A stretch of DNA of 44,406 nt, taken from positions 1-44,406 of the forward strand of contig CAAGGZ010000056.1 of assembly GCA_900769545.1 (NCBI GenBank), given 5' to 3'. Under the pieces are notes generated by a model that was given only the letters and a program-made list of their open reading frames with translations, had not been told where the DNA came from and did not search any database. Position 1 is the first letter of the stretch, and every line of letters begins with the position of its first letter. Source of the stretch: Clostridia bacterium (GTDB lineage: Bacteria > Bacillota > Clostridia > Christensenellales > Borkfalkiaceae). The position numbers and the translations under genes are program-made. This document shows positions 25,935-33,915 of this stretch, piece after piece.

Positions 25935-26849
25935 TTAATCTTCCGACGGTCCCAACTTTTCCAACGCTTTCTTTACGCCAAACGTCAAGGGAATCGCCAC
26001 AACCGTCAATATCATACCAAGCGCCGCAACGTTAGGAATATCCTGCTCGTGTCCGATGGTGAGCCCGGCAAGAATATACATATAATATCCGAGCGAACGC
26101 AATTCGGGGTCGGCGTGGAATAAGAACAAATTATATTGATTTGTAAAAATGGTCGCTACCCCCGTAACAAGGAATACGGAGAGCGTCGGGAACGTCAATG
26201 GCAATACGATATGCCAAAACTCTTTAATACCCGTCGCTCCGTCAAGCTTCCCTGCCTCGATAACCTCGGGGGATATATCGAACATTTTGTTGGCATACAT
26301 TAAAACAGACGTACCAAAGCTGACGTAAAGGTTATAAAACAAAATGAAGAAAAACGGATGCGCGTCAAATCTCCAATTCCCGCTTTCGATAAACACGGGC
26401 GTTACGTCGTTGAGAATAATTTTATACGTCAATACAAACGCCGCAACGGGAATGATCGACGGAATAAACAAAAAGATTCTAAACAGCTTTGAAGCGGGCA
26501 TTTTTTTGAAAATATAATAGGCGAATAACATTCCTAAAGGAATGCTCACCAATAACGTCGCCGCATAATAAACGAGCGACATTTTCGTCGTGGAAAGCAA
26601 ATCCCCAAACTTGGAAGAGTTGGTGAACCACTGCGTAATATTCTCAAAAGTGAAACGCCAAATAACCTCGGTATCGCTAATCTTTTCCTGTTGCATAAAC
26701 GCATACCCAAAGGATTTGAAGTTTACGACAATATAGAAAAGCACGAATTGAATAACAGGAAAAGCCATAAGGGCAGCATAGAAGATATTGCTTCCATGCT
26801 GCAGCTTATTGCTCTTTTTCTTTTTTTCTGTTTTAAATGTATTTAACAT
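25935..26849 (-). CDS. carbohydrate ABC transporter permease (MalF/UgpA type, CUT1)
   Basis: 304 aa. A basic cytoplasmic N-terminus is followed by about six membrane helices. The EAA loop is EAGKLDGATGIKEFWHIVLP at residues ~201-220. It forms the channel with the downstream permease and receives sugar from the binding lipoprotein encoded 9 bases upstream. The start at 26849 is preceded by AAGGAATTCCT. Length is normal for the family. Confidence 0.93.
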   Translation of the reverse strand: MLNTFKTEKKKKSNKLQHGSNIFYAALMAFPVIQFVLFYIVVNFKSFGYAFMQQEKISDTEVIWRFTFENITQWFTNSSKFGDLLSTTKMSLVYYAATLLVSIPLGMLFAYYIFKKMPASKLFRIFLFIPSIIPVAAFVLTYKIILNDVTPVFIESGNWRFDAHPFFFILFYNLYVSFGTSVLMYANKMFDISPEVIEAGKLDGATGIKEFWHIVLPLTFPTLSVFLVTGVATIFTNQYNLFLFHADPELRSLGYYMYILAGLTIGHEQDIPNVAALGMILTVVAIPLTFGVKKALEKLGPSED

Positions 26850-26858
26850 AGGAATTCC

Positions 26859-28538
26859 TTATTTGGATTTCTTCCAAATCGTAAGTTCTTTGAAATAATC
26901 GTGCATACCGTTAAAATACGTATCCAACGTAACGCCGTTTTCCAATCCTCTTACGAAGCAGGTTGCGTATGCCGTGGACTTGTACAAGGGACTACCCGTA
27001 CCGCCGTCGATTTCCTTAAAAATGCTCTGGTTGTTTGCAAACAACAAGTTGTTATCATAAGGGAATACGATATCCGAAGCCTTATAGGAATCATAGAAGG
27101 ATTTACCGAAGTAAGACAACGAATCGTACTGAGCCGACGTCAATTCATAGTTCAACGCTTTCGTGCAACCGGTAATCTGCGTGAATTTAGCGAGCTGTTC
27201 ATCGCTGTTCAAGAATTGGATAAAATCAAGCGAATATTTATACTGCCAACTATTTACGTCCAAGCCGTTCTTCATTACGCACAAGGGGTACATAATGTCG
27301 TATGCCGTAGATTTTTCGCCAACCATTTCAGCCGACTGCTTAGGCAAAGGCATCCAACCCAACTTTCTGTTCTGCTTGGAATACTGCGCGTTGAGTTTTG
27401 CCATTGCGTCAAACGTGCTCGTAGCTTCCATCTGCCACCAGCTACCGTCCAACAACATTGCGTTTCTCGTCGTGGACAACTTCAAGAAATCTTCCTGCGC
27501 TTTCAAGTGCGAATACGTGGAGCTGTAAAGCGTAGTCGTCTTATCTTTTATGTACGACTTATTGTAGAGTGTGTTATAGAAGTCCATTGCATAGTACTTA
27601 CCTGCCTGACGAGCAAGCTCCGCGCCGTTCGTACCGTCAATAAGCGTAGCTTCTTCATCCTGTACGAAATTACCGTTTTCCGCTTTACCGAGCGACGTTG
27701 CTTCGCCATCGAATGCGAAATTCAAGCGCATCTGTTCATAGCCTTCGTAATCCGTAGCCAATGCGTTGATGAAGTGCGTCAAGTAGCTGTCTCTGTGCTG
27801 ACCGCTCCAAAGCAAGGGATTATCGTTGCCGACCTGCGCAATATAATCGCAGAGCAAGAAAAATTCCTCGTACGTCGTAGGCAAACCGTCGTCAGACGTA
27901 CCTTTCGCGCCGTCGGGGCCTGCGGTTTTTGTTCCGCCTGCGTTACCGATAAACATATCCTGCAAAGCGCCGCTAACGTTATAACCGTCTGCAAAGTAAT
28001 AGCCCTTGCTATCGAAAAGCTCTACGTCGTAAACGATACCGAAGCTCGTAAAATAATGGGGATACGCATAGTAACGGGTAGAGCCGTTTACGTCACGGCC
28101 GAAATAGGATTTCTGGTCTGCGAACATTTTGCTTTCCAACGTCTTGCCGTCATAAGGATTTGCCGACGTAATCGCGTCTGTGATATCAGCGATATAGTTA
28201 CCTGCCAACAATTCGTAATAGTCCTGCTGTTCCAAGAAATAAACGGTTTCCTGGCGGCTGCTCATTTGCGAGCCCGCAACGTCCGATTTTTCAGCGGTAG
28301 GTTCAATATGAATACCTTTTTTACCGTCGATTTCAACGTCTTTCATCTTTTCTTCATAATCTGCAATCGCCGAAGTGAGCCATTCGGAACCGAAACCGCT
28401 GGTGAAGCTATACACGTAAAGGGTTGCTTTATCGCTGTTCGTAGAGCCGCCACCGCCGCCTGCGCCACAAGCAACAGCCGACAACACAGTCGTAGATAAG
28501 AGCATACAAGATAAAAGTTTTTTGGTTAATTTTCTCAT
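26859..28538 (-). CDS. sugar-binding lipoprotein of an ABC importer
   Basis: 559 aa. The signal peptide ends in LSAVAC (Cys 24) followed by a Gly-rich linker (GAGGGGGS), so it is lipid-anchored on the outer face. The fold is that of large cluster B/extracellular solute-binding family 1 proteins: an early strand TLYVYSFTSGFGSEWL, a hinge-region stretch, the YAYPHYFTSFGIVYD strand typical of these proteins, and a C-terminal DSYKASDIVFPYDN segment. It is the first gene of the long operon, with GGAGG before ATG 28538 and an AraC-box promoter upstream, so it is probably the most highly expressed member. The ligand is unknown; the mannosidase downstream suggests a mannose-containing oligosaccharide. 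Confidence 0.92.
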   Translation of the reverse strand: MRKLTKKLLSCMLLSTTVLSAVACGAGGGGGSTNSDKATLYVYSFTSGFGSEWLTSAIADYEEKMKDVEIDGKKGIHIEPTAEKSDVAGSQMSSRQETVYFLEQQDYYELLAGNYIADITDAITSANPYDGKTLESKMFADQKSYFGRDVNGSTRYYAYPHYFTSFGIVYDVELFDSKGYYFADGYNVSGALQDMFIGNAGGTKTAGPDGAKGTSDDGLPTTYEEFFLLCDYIAQVGNDNPLLWSGQHRDSYLTHFINALATDYEGYEQMRLNFAFDGEATSLGKAENGNFVQDEEATLIDGTNGAELARQAGKYYAMDFYNTLYNKSYIKDKTTTLYSSTYSHLKAQEDFLKLSTTRNAMLLDGSWWQMEATSTFDAMAKLNAQYSKQNRKLGWMPLPKQSAEMVGEKSTAYDIMYPLCVMKNGLDVNSWQYKYSLDFIQFLNSDEQLAKFTQITGCTKALNYELTSAQYDSLSYFGKSFYDSYKASDIVFPYDNNLLFANNQSIFKEIDGGTGSPLYKSTAYATCFVRGLENGVTLDTYFNGMHDYFKELTIWKKSK

Positions 28539-28569
28539 AAAATCCTCCGTTTAATAATTTTACAGTTTT

Positions 28570-28598
28570 ATTGTATCATATTTCCTTATTATACGCAA
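28570..28598 (-). promoter_or_regulatory. promoter of the 27-kb glycan operon
   Basis: On the minus strand: -35 TTGCGT (28593-28598), 17-bp spacer, -10 TACAAT (28570-28575), about 30 bases before the binding-protein start. The weak -35 and the abutting conserved box suggest dependence on an activator. Confidence 0.65.
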
Positions 28599-28643
28599 TA
28601 GGAAATTTTTACTTTTCCCATAAAATACGTATGGATTTTTGAC
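28596..28643 (-). promoter_or_regulatory. conserved box A, putative AraC-regulator operator at the glycan operon
   Basis: 48 bp matching 29619-29667. Plus-strand blocks CAATAGGnAATTTTTAC-TTTT (20/21 identical) and GTATGGAnTTTTGAC (14/15 identical) are separated by 12-13 less conserved bases. On the minus strand its end (CCTATTG) runs into the -35 element. This is the class II position typical for AraC-family activators. Confidence 0.7.
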
Positions 28644-28648
28644 ACAAA

Positions 28649-28684
28649 AAAAATCAAGGCGCGCCATATAGCGCCTTGATTTTT
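28649..28684 (-). terminator. rho-independent terminator after the AraC gene
   Basis: 14-bp stem AAAAATCAAGGCGC / GCGCCTTGATTTTT (28649-28662 with 28671-28684) with 8-base loop; an A/T run on both sides makes it bidirectional. It insulates the glycan operon from the regulator transcript. Confidence 0.93.
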
Positions 28685-28711
28685 CGATAGTTTAATTGAA
28701 TATTTTTTTCT

Positions 28712-29557
28712 TTACATACTACGGTATTCAATGGGTGTGCATCCGTACTTATTTTTAAACCGTTCGTAGAACGTATTACGGTCGGAAAAACCGCATTCCT
28801 CAATAATTCTCGCAATAGAGTAATCGGTGTTTTTCAACAACTCGCAACAATGCTTTAACCGAACGTCCATAATGTAGTCCGTAAAGCTCATATTAAACGC
28901 TTTCTTGAACAAACGACTAAAATACGCAGGATTATAGAAGCATCTTTGCGATAGATCGTTGAGCGAGATTTTCTCGTTAAAATGCTCTGTGATATAATCG
29001 AGAATATCCTGCGGAATTAAGAGGTCTTTATCGCTGTCTTTCACGAAGATTTTACGGAAAACCTTACACAAAATGATATTGATATACGAATCCAAAATCA
29101 GTGATTTTCCTATCTCGTTTTTAGAAAGCTCCAGCTCGATATTTTTAAAAAGGCTGATCATATCATCGTATTCGTCAAATTTAAAGGAAACAAGCGGACT
29201 TTTATCATTGAGCTCATGCTGGATTTTTTCGAAAGAAGTCAAGGCGAGCATATAAAACAAATTATCGTCCTTGATCATATTTTTCGTAAAATAATCTACG
29301 CGAATCATCAAATTATACGCAACCAATTTTTCATCTACCTGAAAAGCGTGCGTACAACCGTAATTCACGAAAAGTAAATCGCCTGTCTTTACGTCAAATT
29401 CTTCATCGTTTATACATTGTCTGCCCGAGCCTTCCATAATGTAAACGATTTCCACAAAGTCATGACTATGAACTTCCTCACTACGATAATCACACGTTTT
29501 CTTAATCGCAACCATTGCGTCGCCTTGGAATTCTTCCTCTGCTTTATACTGTAACAA
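28712..29557 (-). CDS. AraC family transcriptional regulator
   Basis: 281 aa. The N-terminal cupin-type sensor domain (~residues 10-100) contains HDFVEIVYIMEGSG and GDLLFVNYGCTHAF. The C-terminal ~100 residues hold two HTH motifs: ISLNDLSQRCFYNPAYFSRL plus FKKAFNMSFTDYI, and IARIIEECGFSDRNTFYERF, ending in the family signature KNKYGCTPIEYR. Initiation appears to be TTG at 29557 (AGGGGG 9 bases upstream); the first in-frame ATG is 14 codons later and has no good ribosome site. It is probably a sugar-responsive activator of the downstream operon and of itself, because the same ~49-bp box precedes both genes. The effector is unknown. Confidence 0.93.
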   Translation of the reverse strand: MLQYKAEEEFQGDAMVAIKKTCDYRSEEVHSHDFVEIVYIMEGSGRQCINDEEFDVKTGDLLFVNYGCTHAFQVDEKLVAYNLMIRVDYFTKNMIKDDNLFYMLALTSFEKIQHELNDKSPLVSFKFDEYDDMISLFKNIELELSKNEIGKSLILDSYINIILCKVFRKIFVKDSDKDLLIPQDILDYITEHFNEKISLNDLSQRCFYNPAYFSRLFKKAFNMSFTDYIMDVRLKHCCELLKNTDYSIARIIEECGFSDRNTFYERFKNKYGCTPIEYRSM

Positions 29558-29591
29558 GTTCGCCGACCCCCTTTTCGTATTTCACATTTTC

Positions 29592-29621
29592 ATTTTACCA
29601 CAATTCCCCCACCCATTTCAA
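29592..29621 (-). promoter_or_regulatory. proximal promoter of the AraC gene
   Basis: Minus strand: -35 TTGAAA (29616-29621), 18-bp spacer, -10 TAAAAT (29592-29597). As at the glycan operon, the -35 is joined directly to the conserved box (CCTATTG). Confidence 0.6.
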
Positions 29622-29667
29622 TAGGTAATTTTTACTTTTTCCACGCCTAAAAGTATGGAATTTTGAC
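29619..29667 (-). promoter_or_regulatory. conserved box B, putative autoregulatory operator of the AraC gene
   Basis: 49 bp aligned with 28596-28643 with one single-base gap; the two outer blocks are nearly identical while the centre has diverged. It occupies the same position relative to the -35 in both promoters. Confidence 0.7.
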
Positions 29668-29696
29668 GAAAACGGATATTTCCAGATGGTGCTTTT

Positions 29697-29725
29697 ATTA
29701 TAACAAATTTTTTCAAAAATATCAA
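29697..29725 (-). promoter_or_regulatory. distal promoter of the AraC gene
   Basis: Minus strand: -35 TTGATA (29720-29725), 17-bp spacer, -10 TATAAT (29697-29702). It is a near-consensus sigma-A promoter 30 bases upstream of box B, so RNA polymerase from here must pass the box: a basal promoter open to repression by a bound regulator (inference). Confidence 0.6.
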
Positions 29726-29773
29726 TATTTTTTGTCCGAAATAAGAATTTTCTTTTGTGAAAAATAACCGGTT

Positions 29774-30211
29774 TTATTCCTCGTAAAGCATATAAATGTG
29801 CGGGATTCCGTCCTCTAAATACTCCTCTGAAATCTGCGCAAAACCTGCTTTCTCATAGAATGGCTTCGCATACAGCTGCGCGCCGATTTTCACCTTTGTT
29901 GCTCCGTATTTTTGCTTCGCAACCGCAAGCCCTGCTTGCATCAACGCCGTGCCGACTCCGCATCTGCGTTTAAGCGAAATCACCCGACCGAGCGACACCT
30001 CGTCCAAGCGTTTGTTTTTCTCAATAACTCGAAGATAGCCTATCATCTTGCCGTTTTCTTCCAAATACACGTGATAGCAATCCCTATCCACGTCATCTAA
30101 GTCCTGATAGGCGCAGTTTTGCTCCACCACAAAAACTTCCGCGCGTATCTTGAGGATTTCGTATAACTCCTCCGTCGTCAATTCTTTAAAATGTTTTACT
30201 ATAATTTTCAT
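29774..30211 (-). CDS. ElaA-like GNAT acetyltransferase
   Basis: 145 aa, cytoplasmic. ElaA-type features are IRAEVFVVEQNCAYQDLDDVD (~residues 22-42), the acetyl-CoA loop region LGRVISLKRRCGVGTALM (~92-109) and AKPFYEKAGF near the C-terminus. The usual Q/R-x-x-G-x-G/A motif is present as RRCGVG. The substrate is unknown. It stands alone between the deo operon terminator and the AraC regulator, all in the same orientation. The short leader contains a 24-base repeat also found inside deoB. Confidence 0.88.
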   Translation of the reverse strand: MKIIVKHFKELTTEELYEILKIRAEVFVVEQNCAYQDLDDVDRDCYHVYLEENGKMIGYLRVIEKNKRLDEVSLGRVISLKRRCGVGTALMQAGLAVAKQKYGATKVKIGAQLYAKPFYEKAGFAQISEEYLEDGIPHIYMLYEE

Positions 30212-30226
30212 ATATTTTCCTTAAAT

Positions 30227-30250
30227 GGGCATACCATGTACGCGATGAAT
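30227..30250. repeat. 24-nt repeat, copy in the ElaA-like gene leader
   Basis: GGGCATAcCATGTACGCGAT followed by GAAT; identical at 23 of 24 positions to 32965-32988 inside deoB. It lies 16 bases before the acetyltransferase start. Confidence 0.75.
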
Positions 30251-30268
30251 GCGCCAAATCCCCTAAAA

Positions 30269-30296
30269 GTAAAAGTCGGGAATCCCCGACTTTTAC
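30269..30296 (-). terminator. terminator of the deo operon
   Basis: 12-bp perfect stem GTAAAAGTCGGG / CCCGACTTTTAC (30269-30280 with 30285-30296), 4-base loop, T-rich on the minus-strand exit side. It starts 4 bases after the last gene of the operon. Confidence 0.88.
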
Positions 30297-30300
30297 AATT

Positions 30301-31599
30301 TTATTCAACAATATCCAATATCAAAGGTTGCTTTGTAGGAGCTTCCTTGGCAATCTTTGTCGCCGCAAGCAATCTTTCTTCTGCCGCCGCAAAATTATTC
30401 TTTTCTGAATACAACGTAGCAATCGGGTCACCCACGTTGACAAAATCCCCTGTTTTCGCCTGCAAATAGATGCCTGCAGCCGCGTCGATAACGTCCTCTT
30501 TCGTATTCCGTCCTGCGCCGAGCAACAAGCTTGCAACGCCGTAGCTCTCCGTATCCACCCCGACGATATAACCGCTTTCTTTCGCCTTGACAACGTGCGA
30601 ATATGCCGCTTGAGCAAATTTTTCAGGGTGTAAAATCCACGAAGAGTCTCCCCCCTGCGCCTCTACCATCGCCGCAAACGTCTGCAATGCTTTTCCACTG
30701 GAGATAGCTTCTTTCGCCATAGTTTCGCACTGCTGATAATCTCCCTTTTCAGCAAGTTCCAATATATGCGCCGAAAGGGCAATACAAAGCTCCGTCAAAT
30801 CCTCGGGACCTTTCCCTTGCAAGGTATGAATCGCCTCTACTACTTCCAAGGAGTTGCCAATAGCGTAACCCAAAGGTCTATCCATATCCGTAATGAGCGC
30901 GCGCATACGTTTTCCTGCGCGCTTGCCGATTTCTACCATCCACTCCGCTAATTTACGGCTTGCTTCGGGCGTTTTCATAAACGAGCCGCTGCCCGTTTTT
31001 ACATCCAACACGATACAATCATCGTCAGCCGCCAATTTTTTACCCATAATACTCGACACGATAAGCGGCAAGCTATCCACCGTCGCCGTTACGTCGCGAA
31101 GCGCATACAAAAGCTTATCCGCAGGCGCAAGCGAAGCGTTTTGCCCAACGATAGCGATACCGATTTCATTGACGATTTTCTTAAATCTATCCACTTCCAA
31201 ATCAGTACAGAAGCCTGGAATTGCTTCCAGCTTATCAATCGTGCCGCCCGTATGTCCAAGGCCTCTACCGCTCATTTTTGCGACTTTGACGCCGAGACTT
31301 GCCACAATGGGAGCAACGACCAAACTCGTTTTATCTCCTACGCCGCCCGTAGAGTGCTTATCCACACGCAAGCCGTTGATGTCGGAAAAATCCAATCTAT
31401 CGCCCGAATCACGCACAGCGAGCGTGAGCGCAAGCGTTTCTTCTAAAGTCATTCCTTGAAAATAGATTGCCATACACAGCGCGGAAACCTGATAATCGGG
31501 AATTTCGCCTTTTACGTAGTTTTCAATTACCCATTTTATTTCTGCATCGCTTAAAGCAGCGCCGTCTCTTTTCTTTTGAATGATGTCGTACATTCTCAT
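30301..31599 (-). CDS. deoA: pyrimidine-nucleoside phosphorylase (thymidine phosphorylase family)
   Basis: 432 aa. It splits thymidine, deoxyuridine or uridine with phosphate to the free base and (deoxy)ribose-1-phosphate. The phosphate-binding signature KHSTGGVGDK is at residues 81-90, followed by KMSGRGLGHTGGTIDKLE. The helical N-terminal domain and the C-terminal DPIATLYSEK region are complete. Length and sequence fit Gram-positive Pdp as well as DeoA, so broad pyrimidine specificity is possible. It is the last gene of the deo operon, 9 bases after cdd. Confidence 0.96.
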   Translation of the reverse strand: MRMYDIIQKKRDGAALSDAEIKWVIENYVKGEIPDYQVSALCMAIYFQGMTLEETLALTLAVRDSGDRLDFSDINGLRVDKHSTGGVGDKTSLVVAPIVASLGVKVAKMSGRGLGHTGGTIDKLEAIPGFCTDLEVDRFKKIVNEIGIAIVGQNASLAPADKLLYALRDVTATVDSLPLIVSSIMGKKLAADDDCIVLDVKTGSGSFMKTPEASRKLAEWMVEIGKRAGKRMRALITDMDRPLGYAIGNSLEVVEAIHTLQGKGPEDLTELCIALSAHILELAEKGDYQQCETMAKEAISSGKALQTFAAMVEAQGGDSSWILHPEKFAQAAYSHVVKAKESGYIVGVDTESYGVASLLLGAGRNTKEDVIDAAAGIYLQAKTGDFVNVGDPIATLYSEKNNFAAAEERLLAATKIAKEAPTKQPLILDIVE

Positions 31600-31608
31600 A
31601 ACTGTTGT

Positions 31609-32013
31609 TTACTCCAAATCGTTTTTCCCAAAAGAAAGCGGTAATAATTCCGCAAACGTATATACTTTTATATGCTCGGGATTGCCCAATACAATGCGAA
31701 AATCCGCAGGACAAAACTCCGCCAAAACCTGACGGCAAATGCCGCAAGGCGCGCAAAGCTCCGCAAGCTCTTCACCTTTTCCGCCGACAATGGCAATCGC
31801 CGTAAATTCCCTTTCGCCTTCGCTAACGGCTTTAAAAACCGCCGTTCGCTCCGCGCAGTTTGTGGGCGAATAAGCAGCATTTTCTACGTTACAACCCGTA
31901 TACACCTTGCCGCTTTTACCAAGCAAAGCCGCCCCCACACGGAATCCCGAATAGGGAGCATAAGACATTTTTCTCGCCTCCACGGCGCATTGCATAAGTT
32001 CCAAATCAGTCAT
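31609..32013 (-). CDS. cdd: cytidine deaminase
   Basis: 134 aa, the homotetrameric short form. It deaminates (deoxy)cytidine to (deoxy)uridine, feeding the phosphorylase encoded next. Zinc ligands and catalytic base are visible: C53-A54-E55 in TNCAERTA and C90/C93 in PCGICRQ. The substrate loop FRVGAAL and NVENAAY are intact. The start at 32013 is preceded by AAGGAG and overlaps the end of deoB by 8 bases, indicating coupling. Confidence 0.97.
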   Translation of the reverse strand: MTDLELMQCAVEARKMSYAPYSGFRVGAALLGKSGKVYTGCNVENAAYSPTNCAERTAVFKAVSEGEREFTAIAIVGGKGEELAELCAPCGICRQVLAEFCPADFRIVLGNPEHIKVYTFAELLPLSFGKNDLE

Positions 32014-33172
32014 CGATAATCTCCTTTAAGAAGCTCTGTCCGTAAATGCCGTCCGAAGATAAGCCAAACCATTCGAGCACAGTCGAACCAATATCCGCAA
32101 AGCTGTCTCTCGTGCCGAGATTAACGTTCTTTTTGATTTTTTCGCCGTATGCAAGCATAGGCGTATATTCACGCGAGTGGTCGGTGGACGGCGTTGCAGG
32201 GTCGCAACCGTGATCCGCCGTAATAATCAGCAAATCGTCCTCGTTGAGCAAGGGAAGCAGCTCGCCAAGACGTTTATCAAACGCCGTCATCGCGCGCGCA
32301 TAGCCCTCCACGTCGTTTCGATGCCCGTAAACCATATCAAAGTCCACAAGATTGATAAAACACAAGCCGTTAAAATCGCGTTTTGCGATTTCCAAAGTTT
32401 TATCCATACCGTCCTCATTGTTGGAAGTTGGATGACTTTCAGTAAAACCTCTGCCTGCAAAAATATCAAAAATCTTTCCCACGGAAATGACGTCAAAGCC
32501 CTTATCCTTTAAAATATCCGCCATAGTATCCGACGGCGGCGTCAAAGAATAATCGTGACGTCTGGGCGTTCGAGCAAACGGGTAGGAACCCGTAAACGGA
32601 CGAGCGATAACACGACCCACGCCGTGCTCCCCTTTTAACAGCGTTCTTGCTTGTTCGCAATATTTATACAACGTTTCAACGGGAATTAAATCTTCGTGCG
32701 CCGCAATCTGGAACACGCTGTCTGCCGAAGTATAAACGATGAGTTTGCCTGTTTTTAAATGCTCTTCACCGAAATCCTTGATAACTTCTGTACCCGAATA
32801 AGGACGGTTGCACAAAACGCCCCGTCCCGTTATTTTTTCAAATTCATCCAAAAGCTCCTTAGGGAATCCATTCGGGTAGGTAGGGAGTGGCTTCGGGGAG
32901 TAAATCCCTGCAATCTCCCAATGTCCGATTGTGGTATCTTTTCCCTTCGAGCTTTCCGTCATTCGGGCATAGCATGTACGCGATGAATCGTTTTTTACAC
33001 CCAAACCGTCGATATTAAAAAGTCCAAATTTTTCAAGATTGGGACAGTCAAACGCAGGATGGTTACGAATGGAATTTAACGTATGACTCCCTTCGTCCCC
33101 CCAATCGCCTGCGTCGGGCATTGCTCCGATGCCGACACTGTCTAAAACGATTAAAAATGCTCGTTTTGCCAT
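32006..33172 (-). CDS. deoB: phosphopentomutase
   Basis: 388 aa, normal length. It converts (deoxy)ribose-1-phosphate to the 5-phosphate, using two manganese ions. Alkaline-phosphatase-superfamily metal motifs are present: LDSVGIGAMPDAGDWGDEGS at the N-terminus, GKDTTIGHWEIAG in the middle with the phosphorylated Thr, and LLIITADHGCDP near the C-terminus. AAGGAG precedes ATG 33172. It lies 8 bases after deoD. A 24-base stretch inside the gene (codons for SSRTCYAR) is repeated upstream of the ElaA-like gene; this segment differs from the sequence I expect here. Confidence 0.97.
   Translation of the reverse strand: MAKRAFLIVLDSVGIGAMPDAGDWGDEGSHTLNSIRNHPAFDCPNLEKFGLFNIDGLGVKNDSSRTCYARMTESSKGKDTTIGHWEIAGIYSPKPLPTYPNGFPKELLDEFEKITGRGVLCNRPYSGTEVIKDFGEEHLKTGKLIVYTSADSVFQIAAHEDLIPVETLYKYCEQARTLLKGEHGVGRVIARPFTGSYPFARTPRRHDYSLTPPSDTMADILKDKGFDVISVGKIFDIFAGRGFTESHPTSNNEDGMDKTLEIAKRDFNGLCFINLVDFDMVYGHRNDVEGYARAMTAFDKRLGELLPLLNEDDLLIITADHGCDPATPSTDHSREYTPMLAYGEKIKKNVNLGTRDSFADIGSTVLEWFGLSSDGIYGQSFLKEIIDD
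32965..32988. repeat. 24-nt repeat, copy inside deoB
   Basis: GGGCATAgCATGTACGCGAT followed by GAAT; 23 of 24 bases match 30227-30250. It encodes part of SSRTCYAR on the minus strand and keeps the deoB frame open. Confidence 0.75.
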
Positions 33173-33180
33173 AATACTCC

Positions 33181-33891
33181 TTATTCAGCCAAATTTAAGG
33201 CAATCTCCATCATTTTTGTAAACGAATTTTGTCTTTCTTCCGCCGTTGTATTTTCTTCGGGATAGATGAAAGAATCGCTCACCGTGCAAATACACAATGC
33301 TTTTTTACCTGCTCTCGCTGCGTTGCAATACAAAGCCGCGGATTCCATTTCCACGCCGAGAACCCCCATCTTTGCCCATTGCATACCAGAGTTTGCGTCA
33401 TCATAGAACATATCGGAAGATAAAATATTCCCCACACGATAGTTTACGCCTGCCTTTTCACATTCCTCTGCTGCGCGGCGTACCAAATCAAAGTTGGCAA
33501 TCGGGCAGAACGTACCGGGAAGATTGTATTGAGACGCGTAGTTTCCGTTGGTACACGCGCCCATTGCTACCACAATATCACGCGCGTGAAGCTCCGGCGA
33601 AAACGATCCGCAAGAACCAACTCGAATAATCGTGTCCACGTCGTAAAAGTTAAAAAGTTCGTAGGAGTAAATCCCAATAGAGGGTTGTCCCATACCAGAC
33701 GCCATAACCGATACTCTCTTACCTTTATAATAACCTGTATATCCTTGAACGCCGCGTACATTATTCACAAGAACGGCATTCTCCAAATAATTTTTTGCAA
33801 TAAATTCTGCGCGCAAAGGATCACCCGGCATCAAAACCGTCTTTGCGAAATCTCCTAATTTTGCTGAAATATGAGGGGTAGGAACTGCCAT
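33181..33891 (-). CDS. deoD: purine-nucleoside phosphorylase (DeoD type)
   Basis: 236 aa, hexameric bacterial class. It cleaves purine (deoxy)nucleosides with phosphate. Signatures: TVLMPGDPLRAEFIA with the phosphate loop, RVGSCGSF, GVEMESAALY (ribose/base contacts) and TVSDSF with the catalytic Asp of the 6-oxopurine/adenosine-active group. The start at 33891 (MAVPTPHISA) is chosen because AAGGAG lies 8 bases upstream; the ATG 18 bases earlier overlaps that site. It sits 125 bases after deoC, the only wide gap in the operon. Confidence 0.95.
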   Translation of the reverse strand: MAVPTPHISAKLGDFAKTVLMPGDPLRAEFIAKNYLENAVLVNNVRGVQGYTGYYKGKRVSVMASGMGQPSIGIYSYELFNFYDVDTIIRVGSCGSFSPELHARDIVVAMGACTNGNYASQYNLPGTFCPIANFDLVRRAAEECEKAGVNYRVGNILSSDMFYDDANSGMQWAKMGVLGVEMESAALYCNAARAGKKALCICTVSDSFIYPEENTTAEERQNSFTKMMEIALNLAE

Positions 33892-33915
33892 AGTTTTTTC
33901 TCCTTTCATTTAAAA

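Noticed and set aside
26901..28499. Plus-strand 532-codon ORF opposite the sugar-binding protein gene
   Set aside because: It is antisense to a clear lipoprotein gene, lacks a start signal and has Arg/Val/Cys-rich low-quality composition; it is a shadow of biased codon use.
28587..28592. TATAAT on the minus strand as the -10 of the glycan operon
   Set aside because: The hexamer is perfect, but no acceptable -35 lies 16-19 bases upstream; the TTGCGT-17-TACAAT pair fits better and matches the geometry at the AraC gene.
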